From Dactylonectria macrodidyma (lineage: Eukaryota > Ascomycota > Sordariomycetes > Hypocreales > Nectriaceae): 64,000 nucleotides of DNA. The stretch spans positions 1,860,001-1,924,000 of the forward strand of contig JAGMUV010000011.1 in the NCBI GenBank assembly GCA_020744425.1, read 5' to 3'. Made by a program: the position numbers and the translations under genes. Under the pieces are notes generated by a model. The model was not told where the DNA came from and did not search any database. It saw only the letters and a list, made by a program, of their open reading frames with translations. Positions 60,301 through 64,000 of the stretch are shown here, in pieces. How positions within the stretch are numbered: position 1 is the stretch's first letter; each line of letters starts with the position of its first letter.

Positions 60301-61600
60301 CTTATATAAACTGACTATATAAGTTTTATAAGCAGGATATAGTAAAGAGCCTGTAACTAGTAAGAAGTCTTTAAATCTATTAGATTAACTATTACTATAA
60401 AGAAAGAGTAATAGTATATTAGCTATTAAATAGAACTTAGATCAGCAGCCTCTAGGATCTAAGTAGTATTTATCTAGCTAAGCGTTATTTCTAGGGTTTC
60501 TTTAGAGTTAAGATCCCAGCCTTTGAATATATTCATTAGGTTCGTCTTAGCCATAGCCCATTCGAATTATTAAATAGCTAATTAGACCATAGTTTTTACT
60601 TCATTATCTATATAGAAATAGATAAAGTGCAAAGGCTATTACTCTTTAAGCACTCTATTGTTTTTAATAGTAATTTTAAAGGCTTTTATATAGGCTATAA
60701 TATTTAATCTATTAAACTTATATCTTAGTCCTTATACTAAAGAATGAGTTTAGGCTAGAATACTTAAAGTAATATAATTAAGTTCTATTTTTAAGATATT
60801 TATTATAAGCATTATTATTATAAGCCTATTAGTTAATAATATTAATATTAAGAGGGATACTATCTCTATAGGGTATAACTAAGGATAAGTTTAATATTAC
60901 CCTTTTCATCCCCTTCTAGACTAAGTTCTATAACTTAGTAAAAGGTGTTATTATAAAAGTAGTTAATTAAGTAATTAAGAAAGTTAGAAAGTAAAAGTAT
61001 GCTTTAAGAATTAGATATCTTCTAAATTGCTTATCTTTATCCCTAGTTATAGTCTTAAGGATTAGGAGAGTCTTATATAAATCTATCTAAAGGAGATAAC
61101 CACAGCGATTAACAGGTCCCTCATAGCTAGCCATACAATCAATAAGATCACTAACAATATTAGGATTTTAAATAGTAAAGATAATGCAAACAGTCCAGAT
61201 CCTTAACCCTTAACGCTTTTTAAGCAGATAGTTATAAAGGGATTAATAGTAGTTATCTAATTAATTACTTATAAGGGTCTAGACTCTTCCTAAGTCTTAA
61301 CCTCCTGTCTTATAATAGCTTTTTACCTTACTTTTACATTAGCTTTAATTATAAGTAATATAATTAGCATATTATTAGTACTAAGCGAAATACTCTATAA
61401 TATTAGTAGTAAATCTATTATAAATTAGTATAATAAATAAGAGTAAAAGGCGATTTTAATTCTGTCTTTAGTAAAATCAATTAATTAGCTAAAGACACTA
61501 TATGCTTCTAGATTAAAAGCACTAAGTAAGGTTATTTTTAGGGTTAATTGGATATTCTGTATTCTCCTAATCCTACGCTCTTACTTACTTATACTACCTC
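54400..61600 (-). pseudogene. Large gypsy copy B gag-pol remnant
   Basis: The minus-strand frame includes the reverse transcriptase motif FFNNIVIKG at 56,914-56,940 (family FxDDIxVKG). RNase H is at about 56,060-56,420 (EIDAQVLVYQLN, then FDFIV, then VANRLSRKPLG). The integrase core at about 55,230-55,510 begins YLLKARYNLT and ends ANGLIELGYS, with the catalytic Glu at 55,255-55,257; the middle Asp block is mutated (INNRLEY for DGGPEN). This integrase style is common in fungal Ty3/gypsy. Gag and protease lie upstream (57,600-61,600) by position; I did not find a clear zinc knuckle. It is less mutated than copy A but not functional. Confidence 0.8.
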
Positions 61601-61703
61601 CCTTTCTACACCTAGCTTAGGTCTTTATAATAGCTTAGAAGTATTATTACTTACTTAATTAATCTACTAATCGATAGGATTAATTAATTAATTAAACTAA
61701 TAG

Positions 61704-62200
61704 TGTGACGATCGGGTTAATACGCTATCCTCATAAGGCTAGTGTATACTGGGTCCTGATCTAGGGGTTTATATAATAAAGTAATTAGGCGAGTTAAGAT
61801 TGAATAATGCTTATTATGTTTAATAATAGTAGAGTGGAATGTACTTAATATAACTAAGTTATATTAATAGCTAAGGAGCTGCTTATACTAGATGTGCACT
61901 TCTTAGATGACTATATACTAGGTGGACTGCTGTCCTGCCCGGAGGACTGCTGTTAGTCTTGGATTATTACTATCAGTCCTGGTAGGGCGTTGGTCTTAGG
62001 GTGGGGCTATACTATTAGTCTGAGCTAGATGCGGGTCCTATCGTTCTACTATTCCTGACCGCTTAGTAGGAACCTAGGCTATAATATGATGTCTCTTTCC
62101 CTAGGGTCTTGTCCTTAAGGCTGTATAATTGGTCTTTGCCTAATAGTCCTATTAGTTTATTATCCTTCTTTCTTAAATATTTTTTATAATATATTATATT
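61704..62200 (-). repeat. Probable 3' LTR of chromovirus C (inner boundary approximate)
   Basis: Higher GC than its surroundings, with no frame. It begins tgtgacg at the exact point where copy B stops matching copy A. Confidence 0.55.
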
Positions 62201-62300
62201 AATGAATATATCTAGCTGCGTGTAGAAACTGCCTGTATATAAAACTCTAGAAGTAAACGCTCTTTTTTATACTATTGCTATTATTAGGGTACTATTAGAT

Positions 62301-62925
62301 ATGCTTTATAGTTAGTACTTTTATTATAATAAAAGCTGTATCTTTTCTAATGACTTATCTTATTATAGTAAATGCATAAGGCTAAAGAAGTCTTATGATA
62401 GTTTGCGGGTCGTATTGTCTTATAGGTAGTTTCTTCGTTCTTAGTGCGCTTACTTACTGACTGGTCGTAGTGCTTAAGCTTATAGATACTGAGAAGAAGC
62501 TAGAAGTGGATAAGGAGGAAGCAGGCAAGGATCTCTTAAAGCTTTATAAAGAGTTAGCCTCTTTATAAGCGCGTATAGCCATTATAGCGGGCCGTTTGGC
62601 TTATTTGTGAAAGACCTAAAGTAAAGTAAAAGAAAAATGCTTAGAGATAGTCTGTTATAGACTCTGAGGTCTGAATAAGGAGGATGGTCTGCTAGAGGCT
62701 TTGGATGCTTAGGAAGACTAGGTAGTATAAGAGTTATAACTACCTGTTATCCTTAATGATTTTAACTGAGCGTCTGTAGGTCTGGGGATGTTTGACTTTT
62801 CTGTCTTTAATCCTTCCTCTTCTTCTGCTATTATATGTGAAATGCCTTTAGCAGATGCTACGTATGGTTGAGGTTTTCTAGTAGTTGCTATAATGTTTTG
62901 CTTTCTAAGTAGTCTTTCTATTTAA
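62301..62925 (+). pseudogene. Antisense accessory ORF of chromovirus C (Cys-rich plus coiled coil)
   Basis: Plus-strand frame from ATG at 62,301. The N-terminal part has spaced Cys residues (KSCIFSNDL, then SKCIRLKKS), suggesting a small metal-binding motif. After one frameshift near 62,440 comes a charged coiled-coil segment (EKKLEVDKEEAGKDLLKLYK, then LASLQARIAII, then KVKEK), followed by LNKEDGLLEALDAQED and a C-terminal MFDFSVFNPSSSS. It ends near 62,925, overlapping the chromodomain coding sequence on the other strand. It is homologous to 25,294-25,600, which has the same position beside chromovirus-2. Function unknown; a nucleic-acid-binding or packaging role is only a guess. Confidence 0.65.
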
Positions 62926-64000
62926 TAAGGTATATTATCTTGCTATTGATTTTCTTTATATTATGGATTTCTTTAATGTAGTATTCCTCTAGATCTTTTA
63001 CTTATGGTTCGTAGTTATGACTATTATTAATTATAATTGTGTTTTCGAATGGTTCTAGTAGTGAAATGTGGAATACTAGATGTTTTTTACTCTTTAGATC
63101 TAACTTGTAGTTATTTTCTAAGATCTTTTCTAGAACTTTGTAGGGTCTGATGAACTTATAGTCGAGTTTTTTACTTAGTCTGTTTATTATAACATTTTTC
63201 ATAGCTAAGAGGACTATGTCCTCTTCTGAAAAGGATAGTCCTTTTATCCGTTTAGGGTTATAGTATTTCCTTATCTAGTTTCTAATAAACTTAAGTTCGG
63301 TCCTTAGTTCTTCATAGAGGTTTTTCAGTTTATTAGAGGTGAGTATTATGTAAAGGTTAATGATTCTTTCTTATGGTCTATAGTATGTATTAAGTGTGAA
63401 TCTAAAATTCATAAATGCTAGTATAAGCTTTATGCTTTTATATATAGCGGTGTTATAGCTTAGTTAGGCTATTAGTAGTTTTTTAATCTAGTCGTTTTGT
63501 TTATAGTTAATATAGTACTGTAAGTATTATTCGAGGATCTGGTTCGTCCTTTCTATTTATTTATCTACTTATAGTCAGAATGCAGTAGTTAATCAGTAGT
63601 TAAGTCTAAGCTGTGTTATTAAAGCTTACTAGAACTTGGATATAAATGGGGGTCTTCTGTTAGTTAGGATCTCTACTAGTAATCTGTATATACTAATAAT
63701 ATTCTAGTTAAATACATAGGCGAATTCTTCTATATTTATTGCTTCTTTATATAGTATAAAATAGAAAAATTTTGTAAATCTATTTATAATAATAAGAATG
63801 CTATTATAGAAGGCTCTGGTTACTGGGTCTTTTAATAGGGGTAGTTTTGTAATGAAATCTATAATAATAGAATGCTATAGTCTTTAAGCTATTAGTAGGG
63901 GCTGTAGTTCTCTGTAAGGCTTGTGGTATTATGCCTTGGTTTTTGTATAAAGGCTGTATTATTAGATAATATCTTATATGACCTTCTTAATTCTAGGAAA
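62850..64000 (-). pseudogene. Chromovirus C integrase and chromodomain (5' part outside window)
   Basis: The minus-strand frame shows the middle integrase block near 63,640-63,700 (LTNRRPPF for SDRGPPF) and the Glu block near 63,535-63,600 (IERTNQILE). The C-terminal domain follows (RIKGLSFSEEDIVLLAMKN). An open stretch at 63,002-63,202 covers KLDYKFIRPYKVLEKI and VFHISLLEPFE. The chromodomain is at about 62,850-63,000 (EEYYIKEIHNI, then YLIK, KDYLES and LLENLNH). Few stops are present in comparison with chromovirus-2, which it resembles. Confidence 0.85.

Larger units (their letters stand above)
49310..61703 (-). mobile_element. Large Ty3/gypsy element, copy B (5' end interrupted by chromovirus C)
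   Basis: Inserted into the sense accessory frame of copy A at 49,309/49,310. Its 3' LTR is 49,310-49,711, preceded on the minus strand by a purine tract (aaagaggaa). Internal sequence runs to 61,703, where chromovirus C cuts it; the 5' LTR must lie beyond the window. At more than 12.4 kb it is long for Ty3/gypsy, because about 4.8 kb lies between pol and the 3' LTR. Confidence 0.83.
61704..64000 (-). mobile_element. Chromovirus C (Ty3/gypsy), 3' part, runs off the window
   Basis: Its left end tgtgacgatcggg is the inverted CA end of a 3' LTR on the minus strand and interrupts copy B at 61,703. Pol lies to the right on the minus strand. This is the least mutated retroelement in the right block. 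The LTR extends to about 62,200, but its inner boundary cannot be fixed without the other LTR. Confidence 0.78.

Noticed and set aside
1..64000. CRISPR arrays, tRNA or rRNA genes, bacterial-type operons
   Set aside because: No regularly spaced repeats with unique spacers, no cloverleaf or rRNA-like stretches were recognised, and spliced genes and RIP show a fungal nuclear locus.

Overview
The window looks like nuclear DNA of a filamentous ascomycete (Pezizomycotina, possibly Eurotiales). A roughly 5 kb island of normal base composition with short fungal-type introns (about 28,140-33,220) lies between two very AT-rich blocks. The blocks are decayed transposable elements. Decay is almost entirely C-to-T / G-to-A, so reading frames are closed mainly by TAA and TAG where Gln or Trp codons are expected. 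This is the pattern left by repeat-induced point mutation (RIP). No rRNA, tRNA, CRISPR array or bacterial-type operon was found.

Left block (1-28,140). One old Ty1/copia copy (copia-A) enters at base 1 and ends near 22,321. It is cut by three later insertions, and its sequence resumes after each: a Ty3/gypsy chromovirus (428-7,790, minus, 175-bp LTRs, duplication cttac); a Helitron (about 9,015-20,630, minus, with recognisable Rep and Pif1-type helicase); and a 402-bp solo LTR (21,047-21,448). The Helitron itself holds a younger, better preserved copy of the same copia family (copia-B, 12,565-17,640, 188-bp LTRs, duplication gtaat) and a 436-bp inverted-repeat MITE. After copia-A come the 3' half of a second chromovirus split by a 424-bp MITE, a small antisense reading frame, and a truncated pogo/Fot1 transposon.

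Island (28,140-33,220). On the minus strand is an apparently intact four-exon amino-acid permease. Divergent from it, 1.6 kb away, is a secreted M14 zinc carboxypeptidase that keeps its catalytic residues but has a 1-base frameshift, a premature TGA and a lost 3' end. It is called a pseudogene. An 11-bp minisatellite marks the right edge.

Right block (33,220-64,000). A MITE fragment is followed by an unusually large Ty3/gypsy family with 402-bp LTRs and more than 12 kb of internal sequence. It is present twice in opposite orientation: copy A (33,681-49,309, plus), and copy B (49,310-61,703, minus) inserted into A. A third element, chromovirus C (61,704 to beyond the window, minus), is inserted into B. 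MITEs, a 559-bp solo LTR and a full-length pogo/Fot1 element have landed in copy A. Between pol and the 3' LTR the large family carries two extra long decayed reading frames, one antisense and one sense. All four Ty3/gypsy families seen here have an extra frame 3' of pol that runs against it, and two of these proteins are homologous. This recurring layout is the most interesting signal in the window.
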